Shown here: positions 24,818-33,393 of the stretch, piece by piece
Layout: each line of letters starts with the position of its first letter
Position numbering within the stretch: the first letter of the stretch is position 1
Assembly (NCBI GenBank): GCA_017543645.1
Contig: JAFYFR010000029.1
Location: 1 to 37,832 of the forward strand
Direction: 5' to 3'
Source: Bacteroidales bacterium
GTDB lineage: Bacteria > Bacteroidota > Bacteroidia > Bacteroidales > UBA3824
Length of the DNA: 37,832 bases
Translations under genes and position numbers: made by a program
Notes under the pieces: generated by a model
Told to the model about the DNA's origin: nothing
The model's input: the letters and a program-made list of their open reading frames with translations, nothing else
Database searches by the model: none

Positions 24818-27286
24818 CTAAAAATCCATTCCTCCGCCTCCGCCGAAATCATCGCTTCCGCCGGATTCGCCTCCCTCGTCGGGACCTTTCTCCTTGTAGT
24901 TGTTGATTTTGAAGCTAACACCGATGTTCCAGTTTGGCGATTTGCGGTAACGTTTGCTGTAAAGCCAGTAGGTGTCGGTTTCGGTGGTCGACTCCATGTT
25001 CTGGGTCTTGAAAATGTCACGAATATTGAACGAAACAGAAATTCTGCGGTTCATAAACGACTGACGAACAGAAAGTCCCGCAGTAAAGTTGCCTTGATTC
25101 GACGAAATGAGCGACTGGTTAGCGCCACGATAACGGAGGTTGATCTGTATCTTGGTATTTTTGGCGGGAGCGAAAGTAAACTGCTGACGCATACGCCAAG
25201 AATGTCCGTCGCGGCTGAGGTCTTTGCCGTCGTAGTTGCCACGCACGTAGTACTGGCGCAATTCGATGTCGGTGTTGGAAGTGAACCATTTGCAGGGGTC
25301 GATATTCAAGGTGAATCCTGCGCCGAAATCGTTGTTGGTGCTTAGGTTTTCGGGACGAGAAATCAGGATGTCGTTGTCGCCCAAATGGCTGACGTTCTGA
25401 GTCTGACCATCGGTGTGGCGGTAGAAAGTCTCAATGGCGAAAAACCATTTGGTGTACGAAATCTGATAGTTGAACTCAAAAGCGTCGGAATATACGGGCT
25501 TGATGTCGGGATTGCCCACACTGCGCGAATAATCGTCGCTGTAAGCGGGATACGGGTTGAGCATTCTGTCCCACGGACGGCGGATACGACGCGAATATCC
25601 AACCTGCACCGAATTGTTTTCGCCTATGGCGCGTGAAATGTGCAACGTTGGGAAAAAGTCGAACAAATCCATTTTGTAATCCTTGTCGGGAGTGTCGATA
25701 AGGCGGTGAGTAAGTTCGCCACGCAATCCGAATTGGAATCCAAAACCGAGCCAATGTGTTGAATATGTAGTATATGCCGACCAGTTGTAGCGTTTTAAAA
25801 GCACGTCGTTGGTAAATTCATCGTTGGTAAGGTAAGTAGAGCCGTCGCTCTGAAGGTCGAGATAGTCGTAATCGGTGTCGCTACTGTTGAAATCAAACTG
25901 CGAACCTGCCTCGAACCTCTGCTCGTTGGCAAACGGAAGGGTGTAGTCGAGATTGAAACGTCCGCGGATATTGTCGCGGATATTGTCGATGTGGTGTCCT
26001 TTGTGAACAGCCTCCGACATATCTACATGAGTATCAATATATTGATCAAACTGATCGTCGGCATCGTTGTGGTTTTTCGACATAAAGCCGCTGAAATTGA
26101 GCTTATGTCCCTGACCGGCGAAATTATGCTGATACGAAATCGTTGTGTTGACATAGTTAGACGAACTCCCATTGTCGCTCAGCGAGTTGACATACTGGTT
26201 GTCGAACTTTTCCAACGACTGTTTCAATTGCGACCAGTTGACATAATCGGTGTGTCCGTCGGCATCGCTTGCTGCAAATCCGCCCTCCACACCTACCGAA
26301 ATAATATCGTTGTCGGTGGGGTAAATGTCGAGACCCATCTTCAATCCGCCGCGCTTAAACTGGTTTTGGTTCGAGCTGGTCTGATTGATATGCTTGTCGG
26401 ATTCGGGAGAGTAGGTTATACGGTTGCTCTCGTTGCTAAACTCGTTGCCACGGTTGTTGAAGTGTCCGCCAACAAAATAGTTGATTTTTTTGCGGCGTAG
26501 ATTGAGCAATATGTCGCCACCATAGCGATGTTGCGAGCCGGTGTTGAGATTCAGCACGCCATTTACACCCTGAACCACGTTTTTCTTGGTAACAAGATTT
26601 ATAATTCCGGTTTCGCCTTCTGGGTCATACTTGGCTGACGGATTGGTGATTATCTCTATATTTTCAATCATGGCGGCGGGAGTCTGCTTGAGAATCTCGC
26701 TTGCGTCCATTGCAGTAGGCTTGCCGTCGATAAGCACTTGGAAATTGCTGTTGCCACGGAGCGAGACATTTCCGTCGATGTCAACCTCTACAGAAGGGAC
26801 ATTCTCAAGAGCGTCGGCAGCACTACCGCCGTCGGCAGCAATATCGGTGGAAATGTTGATAACCTTGCGGTCAATCTTGTAGTCGATATGGTTTTTCTTG
26901 GCAGAAACCACCACCTCGTCAAGCTCTGTACGGCTTTCGGACATTTTGATTACACCAAGATTCCTGCGCCCGCCTTCGCCTGTTACGGTAATGTCGCGCA
27001 CAGTGACAGTTTCGTAGCCGATGAAGTTGGTCTGCAAATAGTAAGTACCAGCCTTAGACACCTCAATTTCAAAAGAGCCGTCCGACTTGGTAAGTCCGCC
27101 CGTTACGAGCGACGCGTCGTTCTGATTGTAGAGCGCAACCGAAGCATATTCTACGGGAGAGTTGTTGCCGGCATCAACGAGCTTGCCAATTATGAGCGTC
27201 TTGCCGAGGGGAGATGCTGCAAAGGTTGTTGTTTGAGAAAAAGCAATGGCCATTATCGCCAAAAGCATTAATAAGTGATTTTTCAT
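24818..27286 (-). CDS. TonB-receptor-like outer-membrane beta-barrel protein
   Basis: This 822-residue outer-membrane protein has a signal peptide (cleavage near residue 24), a CarboxypepD-regulatory-like beta domain (about 29-118), a plug domain (about 125-235) with LRGNSNFQVLIDGKP and NPSAKYDPEGETGIINL, and a C-terminal barrel of the OMP_b-brl_3 type. The very end is a glycine-rich tail followed by MDF. No SusD-like partner and no canonical TonB box could be assigned, and the gene stands alone between promoter and terminator. Such proteins are usually annotated as transporters or TonB-dependent receptor relatives with unknown ligand. Confidence 0.9.
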   Translation of the reverse strand: MKNHLLMLLAIMAIAFSQTTTFAASPLGKTLIIGKLVDAGNNSPVEYASVALYNQNDASLVTGGLTKSDGSFEIEVSKAGTYYLQTNFIGYETVTVRDITVTGEGGRRNLGVIKMSESRTELDEVVVSAKKNHIDYKIDRKVINISTDIAADGGSAADALENVPSVEVDIDGNVSLRGNSNFQVLIDGKPTAMDASEILKQTPAAMIENIEIITNPSAKYDPEGETGIINLVTKKNVVQGVNGVLNLNTGSQHRYGGDILLNLRRKKINYFVGGHFNNRGNEFSNESNRITYSPESDKHINQTSSNQNQFKRGGLKMGLDIYPTDNDIISVGVEGGFAASDADGHTDYVNWSQLKQSLEKFDNQYVNSLSDNGSSSNYVNTTISYQHNFAGQGHKLNFSGFMSKNHNDADDQFDQYIDTHVDMSEAVHKGHHIDNIRDNIRGRFNLDYTLPFANEQRFEAGSQFDFNSSDTDYDYLDLQSDGSTYLTNDEFTNDVLLKRYNWSAYTTYSTHWLGFGFQFGLRGELTHRLIDTPDKDYKMDLFDFFPTLHISRAIGENNSVQVGYSRRIRRPWDRMLNPYPAYSDDYSRSVGNPDIKPVYSDAFEFNYQISYTKWFFAIETFYRHTDGQTQNVSHLGDNDILISRPENLSTNNDFGAGFTLNIDPCKWFTSNTDIELRQYYVRGNYDGKDLSRDGHSWRMRQQFTFAPAKNTKIQINLRYRGANQSLISSNQGNFTAGLSVRQSFMNRRISVSFNIRDIFKTQNMESTTETDTYWLYSKRYRKSPNWNIGVSFKINNYKEKGPDEGGESGGSDDFGGGGGMDF

Positions 27287-27447
27287 GATAGAGTAAAAAT
27301 ATATAAATAACCAATTTTATGTTCGTTAAATTGACTTGGATAAAAAACAATGGTTTAAGCCTCCAAGTGCAAAAAAAAGTTAATACTCCGTCAATTAACA
27401 ATTTCCTAAAATAAAAGAGCATAAATGTTAAATTAATATTACAGATT

Positions 27448-27477
27448 TTTGTATTACAAAAAGATTTATTAATATTG
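27448..27477 (+). promoter_or_regulatory. Promoter of the TPR protein gene
   Basis: TTTG (27448-27451), an 18-base spacer and TAATATTG (27470-27477, one mismatch to TAnnTTTG) lie 44 bases before the ATG. The 235-base gap 27287-27521 also must hold the promoter of the divergent barrel gene. The best candidate there is TAAAATTG on the minus strand near 27312-27319, also with one mismatch. Confidence 0.5.
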
Positions 27478-27521
27478 CACGATTTAACTTAAAAAACATT
27501 TCAAATTTTAACACTTAAATA

Positions 27522-28196
27522 ATGATGAAAAAGATAATTATCTTAGCATTTGCACTCGGCATCTCTACTGCCGTATTTGCACAGGAAGACGCAGCAGCAC
27601 TTCGTAAAACAGCCACAGAACAGAGCAAGGCAGGCGACTACGCCTCGGCTGTAACCAATTTTGTAAAAGCCATTGACCTACAAGAGGCTGATGGAGTTAC
27701 CGACACTGCTCTCTATTTTAACGCCGCAGTAAGCGCATACAAGGGCAAGGACTACACCAACGGCGCAAAATATTTCGGCAAGTGCGTCGAATTAGGCTAC
27801 CAAAAAGAAAAATGCTACAAATTTGGCGGAGCCTGCCTTCAGAGCCTTGAAGAGTACAACCAGCTGCAAGAATTTATGACAAAGGCAGTAAAAGAGTTTC
27901 CCGAAAACGCCACATTCAAACAGATGCTCAGCACATCATATGTGGCTCTGGCAAAACCCAAGATGGACGAAGCCAACACGATTATCAAAGATGCCGAAGC
28001 CGTTAAATCAGACGTTGAGAAATACAACGCCGAGATAACCAAGGCCAAAAAGATTTTCGCCGAGACACTTCCCTTTGTGGAGGAGGCTTACCAGATTAAT
28101 CCCGAAAACAAATCGGCAATCCAACTTCTCGCAGCTCTCTATGCCAACTTGGGACAGACCGCCAAAGCCAACCAGATGAAAGCAAAATTAAAATAA
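27522..28196 (+). CDS. Secreted tetratricopeptide-repeat protein
   Basis: A 224-residue protein with a signal peptide cleaved after AVFA (residue 20) and no lipobox, so probably periplasmic. At least four TPR-like helix pairs follow: GDYASAVTNFVKAIDL, KDYTNGAKYFGKCVEL, a third around YNQLQEFMTKAVKEFPEN, and a last one NKSAIQLLAALYANLGQ near the C-terminus. A lysine-rich helical stretch lies between the third and last pairs. TPR proteins of this kind serve as scaffolds. No partner is indicated. The stop lies one base from the convergent hemH stop, with no terminator between. Confidence 0.85.
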   Translation: MMKKIIILAFALGISTAVFAQEDAAALRKTATEQSKAGDYASAVTNFVKAIDLQEADGVTDTALYFNAAVSAYKGKDYTNGAKYFGKCVELGYQKEKCYKFGGACLQSLEEYNQLQEFMTKAVKEFPENATFKQMLSTSYVALAKPKMDEANTIIKDAEAVKSDVEKYNAEITKAKKIFAETLPFVEEAYQINPENKSAIQLLAALYANLGQTAKANQMKAKLK

Positions 28197-28197
28197 T

Positions 28198-29211
28198 CTA
28201 TAAAACATTGGAAACCATTGCACAAAACCTCTCCACCCAGAAGTCTTCGGCATTGAGGCATGGCACTGAACGAAAATCTTCGCCACCACAAGAGATAAAC
28301 GTCTGACGGAGAGTGTCGGAAATTTCGACAGTGGTTTCCAAACAATCAACTGTAAACGAAGGGGTTACTACAGCAATACGCTTAGTGCCCCTTTTTGCTG
28401 TCTCCCTCACAACTGCATCGGTAAACGGCTTCACCCAATCGTCTCTAAAACGGCTCTGGAAAGAAGTTACAGCTTTTTCTTCGCTGATATTCAACGCATT
28501 GCAAATAAGGCGCGTGGTAGCGAAACATTGTGCAAGATAACATTTGCTGTTTTGAACGGATACTAAATGCTTGCAGTCGAGTTGGTCGCAAGTTTTTCCT
28601 CTATGAGCCAAATCTATATGCCTTAATGGCACTCCATGATAGCTGAATATAATTTTGTCAAACTCAAAACCATTTAAAGCATTGTTTATCAAAATTTTCA
28701 TACTCTCCAAATAAAATGGCGAAGAGTAAAATTCAGGAAATATATAAATATAAGGTGTGCTGAGTTTTCCGGCAAAAAAGGAAATCACCCCGTCGGCAAT
28801 GTTCACCACAGTGGATTCGGTATACTGCGGAAACATCGGCACAACTATCAGCCGCCGATAATTTCGCAGGTAAATCTGACTGAGAACGTCTTTCAAAAGG
28901 CAATCTCCGGCGGTCATTCCAAAATAAACGTCGGCTTTGCCATTAAAAACAGCCTGCACTTTGGCGCAAAAATCCTTTGTGTGGGCAAGCAGTGGCATCT
29001 CGCCGTTAATTGTCTCCAAACGAGAGTAAAGAGCCGTCGATTTTTTTGTCCTGCACGGAGCTATTATACAGTTTACCAATAGCTTACGTCCCAAAGGATT
29101 CATAGTCATAACATGGCGGTTGTCTAACAGCTGCCGCAGATAACGCCTCACATCTCTCTTTTTAGCACTGCGAGGCGTTCCATAATTCACTATCAGTATA
29201 GCAGTATCCAT
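28198..29211 (-). CDS. hemH: Ferrochelatase
   Basis: This enzyme inserts iron into protoporphyrin IX, the last step of heme synthesis. Its 337 residues contain the N-terminal ILIVNYGTP, PMFPQYTEST, catalytic SYHGVP (H192), SFQSRFRDDWVKP and the DCLETTVEI motif (E292). One usually conserved segment is divergent: where most ferrochelatases have an RYxxP-type sequence, here VYFGMTAGD appears (about 95-103). It sits 7 bases after hemG and is surely co-transcribed with it. Because the catalytic His/Glu pair is intact, I expect activity, perhaps with altered porphyrin or metal handling. Confidence 0.92.
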   Translation of the reverse strand: MDTAILIVNYGTPRSAKKRDVRRYLRQLLDNRHVMTMNPLGRKLLVNCIIAPCRTKKSTALYSRLETINGEMPLLAHTKDFCAKVQAVFNGKADVYFGMTAGDCLLKDVLSQIYLRNYRRLIVVPMFPQYTESTVVNIADGVISFFAGKLSTPYIYIFPEFYSSPFYLESMKILINNALNGFEFDKIIFSYHGVPLRHIDLAHRGKTCDQLDCKHLVSVQNSKCYLAQCFATTRLICNALNISEEKAVTSFQSRFRDDWVKPFTDAVVRETAKRGTKRIAVVTPSFTVDCLETTVEISDTLRQTFISCGGEDFRSVPCLNAEDFWVERFCAMVSNVL

Positions 29212-29218
29212 TTAAGCA

Positions 29219-30625
29219 TTATGAATTATTTACGCATTTCTCCGCCAAAGCTACACCTTGCTTAATGCGGTCAGACATACCGATTCCGCCAATCATATTT
29301 CCGCCCACAAAAAGACCGGGAAACTGCGTTTCGATTTTCTCGATTACCTCCATACGTTGCTTTGTATCAGCCTGATACTGCGGAATGGCTTTGCTGTGGC
29401 GCATTACCTTAAACATATCGGGAGCAAAATCCTTGATATCAAAAATAGACGAAAGTTCCTCTGCCGCCATCTCTTTAATCTCGGTGTCGGGCAAATCGAG
29501 GTAATCCAAATGACGGATACCGCCCATAAACACAGCCAAAAGTGCACCGTCCTTGGGAGCGCGGTTTTTAAACAATGTGGACATATACAACGCACCGAGA
29601 ATCTTGCGGTTTTCTTTCTGCGGCACAAGGCATCCGAAACCGTCGAGAGGCGTGCCCTCCCATTTTTCAAAACCCACGGCACACTCTACCACACCTGAAT
29701 ATACAACGTTAGAAATCAACTTCTTGTCCTCACTGTCAACAAATGGAAACAACTCGGGAAAAGCGTATGCTCCGGCAGTGTTGACTACTCGGCGGCATTT
29801 AATAGTGTTACGTTCGCCATTTCTAACAAACGACACCTCATAGCCGCCGTCGGTTTTAGATACCACAGCCTTCTGTGCCGAGAGAATAAAACGCCCCTCT
29901 CCTATCCTATTGTAAAGCCCATAAGCAAGGTTTGAAAGTCCGTTGCCGGCAGAAAATGTCTCACGGGTAACTTTCTTTAAATCTGGATTTTGTTCCTTTT
30001 CTTTTTTCTTGACTTTGCCAATCTTGACCGAGCCGCCAATCAGACTGCCGTAATTCTGTTCCAAATTGTATAGTTTCGGAAATGCGTATTTTGTAACCAA
30101 CATTCCTGGATCGCCTGCATAAACTCCTGATATAAAAGGATTTATTGCATAATCAAGTATACTCTGACCAAGACGGCGTTTTACAAACTCTGCCAAAGTT
30201 TCGTCGGGATTAGTACCACGTTTGCGAAACGGCTCAAAAAGCACACGCAGTTTGTCTTTAAATGTAAAAAGCCTTGTGGAGATGCCCTTACCAATACCCA
30301 TTGGCATAATAACGGGTTTTCCGCCCTTGACAATAAAACGCTTTTTGGCAGCGGTGGAAGCCTTTTCGAGCGCGTAGTCGGCGGTCAGAGATTTTTCGCC
30401 GTGGAGTTGTTCAAAAAGTTTCACAGCCTCCAACGAGCCAAGCACGCCGGTGTTTGGACCGGTTTCGTACACAAATTCACCGCATTTTACTGTACGAATC
30501 ACACCGCCCGGATAATCGCGGTTGTCAATCACTAAAAAATCCTGTTTTGCGCGGTCAAGATAAAACGCTGTGGTCAAACCAGTTATACCTGCGCCAATAA
30601 TAACTATATCAGTAGAATATTCCAT
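29219..30625 (-). CDS. hemG: Protoporphyrinogen oxidase (HemY-type flavoprotein, often labelled hemG)
   Basis: An FAD-dependent oxidase of 468 residues that converts protoporphyrinogen IX to protoporphyrin IX, the substrate of the adjacent ferrochelatase. The dinucleotide-binding motif GAGITG (11-16) opens the protein. ETGPNTG follows near residue 55 and the FAD-closing motif FVGGNMIGGIGMSDRIKQG lies at the C-terminus, as in HemY/PPOX proteins. In Gram-positive bacteria the same family oxidises coproporphyrinogen, but a Gram-negative bacterium should use the protoporphyrin route. It is the first gene of the hemG-hemH unit, with a perfect -7 box at 30652-30659. Confidence 0.92.
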   Translation of the reverse strand: MEYSTDIVIIGAGITGLTTAFYLDRAKQDFLVIDNRDYPGGVIRTVKCGEFVYETGPNTGVLGSLEAVKLFEQLHGEKSLTADYALEKASTAAKKRFIVKGGKPVIMPMGIGKGISTRLFTFKDKLRVLFEPFRKRGTNPDETLAEFVKRRLGQSILDYAINPFISGVYAGDPGMLVTKYAFPKLYNLEQNYGSLIGGSVKIGKVKKKEKEQNPDLKKVTRETFSAGNGLSNLAYGLYNRIGEGRFILSAQKAVVSKTDGGYEVSFVRNGERNTIKCRRVVNTAGAYAFPELFPFVDSEDKKLISNVVYSGVVECAVGFEKWEGTPLDGFGCLVPQKENRKILGALYMSTLFKNRAPKDGALLAVFMGGIRHLDYLDLPDTEIKEMAAEELSSIFDIKDFAPDMFKVMRHSKAIPQYQADTKQRMEVIEKIETQFPGLFVGGNMIGGIGMSDRIKQGVALAEKCVNNS

Positions 30626-30651
30626 TTTTATACACTATTGTTTTCAGGGTA

Positions 30652-30659
30652 CAAAATTA
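30652..30659 (-). promoter_or_regulatory. -7 box of hemG-hemH
   Basis: TAATTTTG on the minus strand, 26 bases upstream of the hemG ATG, matches TAnnTTTG. TTTG sequences occur upstream but closer than the usual 19-21 bases. Confidence 0.55.
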
Positions 30660-30738
30660 AATATAATTATCAAACAAAAAAATTGCAGTTTATAGGCATT
30701 TTTTTAGGTCAAACAATACGAAAATCAAAAAAATAACA

Positions 30739-30746
30739 TACTTTTG
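30739..30746 (+). promoter_or_regulatory. -7 box of the small lipoprotein gene
   Basis: TACTTTTG matches TAnnTTTG exactly. It lies 69 bases before the ATG at 30816, giving a leader of about 60 nt. Confidence 0.55.
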
Positions 30747-30815
30747 CTGCCAACAAAAGGTGTAAAAAAAGAACACTAACGTCAGTCATAAAATAACATT
30801 AAATTATTATCTAAA

Positions 30816-31301
30816 ATGAAAAGAGTATTATCATTAATAGCTGCTGCAATGATTTGCGCAGTAATGTTCGTATCTTGTGGCGAATCTTCATCATTTCCCA
30901 AAGAGATGCAGGCTATGGAAAAAGCATTGCAAAACAAAGACTTTAAAGGCGTAATTGCCAACGCAAAAGTAATTCTCAGCGCACAAGACAAAGCCACTTG
31001 CAACGACCTTATTAGCAGTGCCATTAGTGCATATATGGCTCTTGTCGGCATGACTCAGACTGGTGAGCAGTTGGACACACAAGAAGCTCTCGACCTTTCT
31101 AAAAAAATTGCTGCCGGATTTGAAAAAGGCAAAACTAAAGATCCTTCATTCTACAACCAACAGAGCGAGGCTTCTAAAGCAATTTTGGGCGGCACATTCG
31201 ACGATGTTTTAGCAAATGTTAAAAACAATTGGATTCCCACATACGAGGCTATGCTTAACGGTGAGCCCGAAGAAGATGAAAGCGACTACGAAGAAGACTA
31301 A
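30816..31301 (+). CDS. Small lipoprotein of unknown function
   Basis: A 161-residue protein with a lipoprotein signal peptide and lipobox FVSC (C21). The residues after the cysteine (GESSS) lack the acidic surface-export signal, so it should face the periplasm. The middle is helical (EMQAMEKALQNKDFKGVI and onward) and resembles a degenerate TPR pair. The C-terminus is a strongly acidic tail (EEDESDYEED). It has its own promoter and terminator. I do not recognise the family. Confidence 0.8.
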   Translation: MKRVLSLIAAAMICAVMFVSCGESSSFPKEMQAMEKALQNKDFKGVIANAKVILSAQDKATCNDLISSAISAYMALVGMTQTGEQLDTQEALDLSKKIAAGFEKGKTKDPSFYNQQSEASKAILGGTFDDVLANVKNNWIPTYEAMLNGEPEEDESDYEED

Positions 31302-31341
31302 TTTTATACAACAAAAGATAAGATAAGCATTTATTTATGGT

Positions 31342-31373
31342 TGCCGCATTTTTTTAATGCGGCATTTTTTTTT
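31342..31373 (+). terminator. Terminator of the small lipoprotein gene
   Basis: TGCCGCATT (31342-31350) pairs with AATGCGGCA (31356-31364) across a short T loop and is followed by nine T. Confidence 0.88.
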
Positions 31374-31406
31374 GCACAAATTGGCGAAACAGACTCTTTT
31401 TTTTCG

Positions 31407-31414
31407 TATATTTG
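31407..31414 (+). promoter_or_regulatory. -7 box of leuCDB
   Basis: TATATTTG matches TAnnTTTG and lies 19 bases before the leuC ATG. TTG occurs at 31381-31383, slightly far for a -33 box. The leader is too short for a leucine attenuator peptide. Confidence 0.6.
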
Positions 31415-31433
31415 GAGTACAAAAACAAAGAAT

Positions 31434-32819
31434 ATGAAAGCAAGTACCCTTTTCGACAAAATATGGAGCAATCACGTAGTTAAGACCATCGAAGGCGGAC
31501 CTGATGTGCTGTTTATCGACCGTCAGTATATGCACGAGGTAACGTCGCCGGCGGCATTCGAGGGTATCAGGCGCAGAGGCATAAAACCTCTTATGCCTGA
31601 GCGCATTACTGCTATTTGCGACCACAACATACCCACACACAACCATTTGCGACCAGTGCAAGATCCGCTGTCAGAAGCGCAGATTTCGGCATTGGAACGC
31701 AACACTAAGGATTTCGACATTCCTTTTTTTGGTCTCGAACACCCTTACAACGGCATTCTGCACGTGGTGGGTCCCGAACTTGGATTAACACAGCCAGGAA
31801 TGACCATAGTTTGCGGCGACAGTCACACCTCCACACACGGGGCTCTCAGCTGCATAGCGTTCGGGATTGGCACGTCGGAGGTGGAAACCGTTACCGCTAC
31901 GCAATGCCTGCTGCAATACAAGCCCAAACAGATGAACATCAGGATAGAAGGCTCGCTGAGCAAAGGCGTTACATCCAAAGACCTTGCGCTTTACATTCTT
32001 TCGCAATACGGAACCAACTTAGGCACAGGCTATTTCATCGAATTTTCGGGCAGCACCATAAACACACTGTCGGTAGAATCGCGTATGACACTCTGCAATA
32101 TAAGCATCGAAATGGGTGCAAGAGGAGCGTTGATAGCCCCCGACCAAACCACAATCGATTATATCAGGAAACGTCCATACGCGCCGCAGGGTGAAGATTT
32201 CGTAAAAGCTGAGGAACAATGGCGGCAACTATTCACCGACCCGGGAGCCTATTTCGACAAGGCTGTGGACATCGACGCCTCAAAAGTTCCCGTAATGATC
32301 ACCTACGGCACAAATCCCGGAATGGCAATGGCTATCGACGGCGTTATTCCCGACCGCACCGACGACAAAAAGTTTGTCCGCGCTCTGCGGTATATGGATT
32401 TCCACGCAGGCGAAAAACTAATTGGCAAACAAGTGCAAAATGTATTTATAGGCAGTTGCACCAATGGACGTATTGAGGATTTCCGTTTGGCGGCACACAT
32501 TATTAATAACAGAAAAATTGCCAACGGAGTGAAGGCGTGGATAGTGCCAGGCTCTGCACAAGTGCTCAACCAAATCAAAGACGAATGTTTAGACAAGATA
32601 TTTACAACCGCAGGGGCGGAACTCAGGCTGCCCGGCTGTTCGGCGTGCTTAGGAATGAACGCCGACAGAGTGCCAAGCGGAAACTACTGTGTGTCAACAT
32701 CAAACCGCAATTTCGAAGGACGTCAGGGCGAAGGAGCGAGAACCATACTCGCCAGTCCGCTCACTGCCGCAGCCGCAGCCGTTACAGGCTTGATTGTCAA
32801 CCCTATAGAATTTATTTAG
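31434..32819 (+). CDS. leuC: 3-isopropylmalate dehydratase, large subunit
   Basis: This aconitase-family subunit (461 residues from ATG 31434) isomerises 2- to 3-isopropylmalate in leucine synthesis. The 4Fe-4S ligands are C342 in GSCTNGR and C402/C405 in GCSACLG. CGDSHTSTHGA and DHNIPT are further family signatures. An open frame extends upstream to 31341, but it would run through the preceding terminator and this gene's -7 box. The ATG at 31434 is therefore the start. It leads the leuC-leuD-leuB operon, with a one-base gap to leuD. Confidence 0.97.
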   Translation: MKASTLFDKIWSNHVVKTIEGGPDVLFIDRQYMHEVTSPAAFEGIRRRGIKPLMPERITAICDHNIPTHNHLRPVQDPLSEAQISALERNTKDFDIPFFGLEHPYNGILHVVGPELGLTQPGMTIVCGDSHTSTHGALSCIAFGIGTSEVETVTATQCLLQYKPKQMNIRIEGSLSKGVTSKDLALYILSQYGTNLGTGYFIEFSGSTINTLSVESRMTLCNISIEMGARGALIAPDQTTIDYIRKRPYAPQGEDFVKAEEQWRQLFTDPGAYFDKAVDIDASKVPVMITYGTNPGMAMAIDGVIPDRTDDKKFVRALRYMDFHAGEKLIGKQVQNVFIGSCTNGRIEDFRLAAHIINNRKIANGVKAWIVPGSAQVLNQIKDECLDKIFTTAGAELRLPGCSACLGMNADRVPSGNYCVSTSNRNFEGRQGEGARTILASPLTAAAAAVTGLIVNPIEFI

Positions 32820-32820
32820 T

Positions 32821-33393
32821 ATGGAAAAGAACAACATCACCATATCCAAGGCAGTTGTCTTCAAGAGCGACAATATCGACACCGACAAGATAATTCCGGC
32901 GCGATTTCTCAAAGCCGTAAGCCGTGGCAACTTTGGAGAAAAACTATTCTGCGACCTGCGGACAAACCCCAATTTCTGCCTCAACCAATACCCCGGCAGC
33001 CGCAAAATACTCATCACCGGCAACAATTTCGGATGCGGATCGAGCCGCGAGCACGCCGTGTGGGCACTCTACGACTATGGTTTCAGGGTGATAATTGCCA
33101 CAGGGTTCGCCGATATATTCAAGAACAACGCCTTCAACAACGGACTTTTCCCGCTCATCTTACCCGAAAGCCAATGCAACATATTGTCACAATGGGCTAT
33201 AGATAACAAAGATGCCGCCTTTGAGATAAACATCGAGGCACAAACTGTTGGCATCCAAGGCGGCGAAACATTCCCCTTCACCATCGACCCATTCCGCAAA
33301 GAGTGCCTCATCAACGGATTTGACACAACACAGTGGCTGTTAAACATTAAGAATGAGATAATTAGATTTGAATCATTATACACACATCTATGA
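32821..33393 (+). CDS. leuD: 3-isopropylmalate dehydratase, small subunit
   Basis: The 190-residue swivelling subunit completes the isomerase active site with LeuC. Signatures are DNIDTDKIIPARF (from 17) and GCGSSREHA (71-79), which bind substrate. Length is normal for bacterial LeuD. It starts one base after the leuC stop and its own stop overlaps leuB by 4 bases (ATGA), so the three subunits and enzymes are made in step. Confidence 0.97.
   Translation: MEKNNITISKAVVFKSDNIDTDKIIPARFLKAVSRGNFGEKLFCDLRTNPNFCLNQYPGSRKILITGNNFGCGSSREHAVWALYDYGFRVIIATGFADIFKNNAFNNGLFPLILPESQCNILSQWAIDNKDAAFEINIEAQTVGIQGGETFPFTIDPFRKECLINGFDTTQWLLNIKNEIIRFESLYTHL

Noticed and set aside
31341..31433. N-terminal extension of leuC
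   Set aside because: It would pass through a terminator hairpin and the leuC -7 box, and LeuC homologues begin at the MKAST start.
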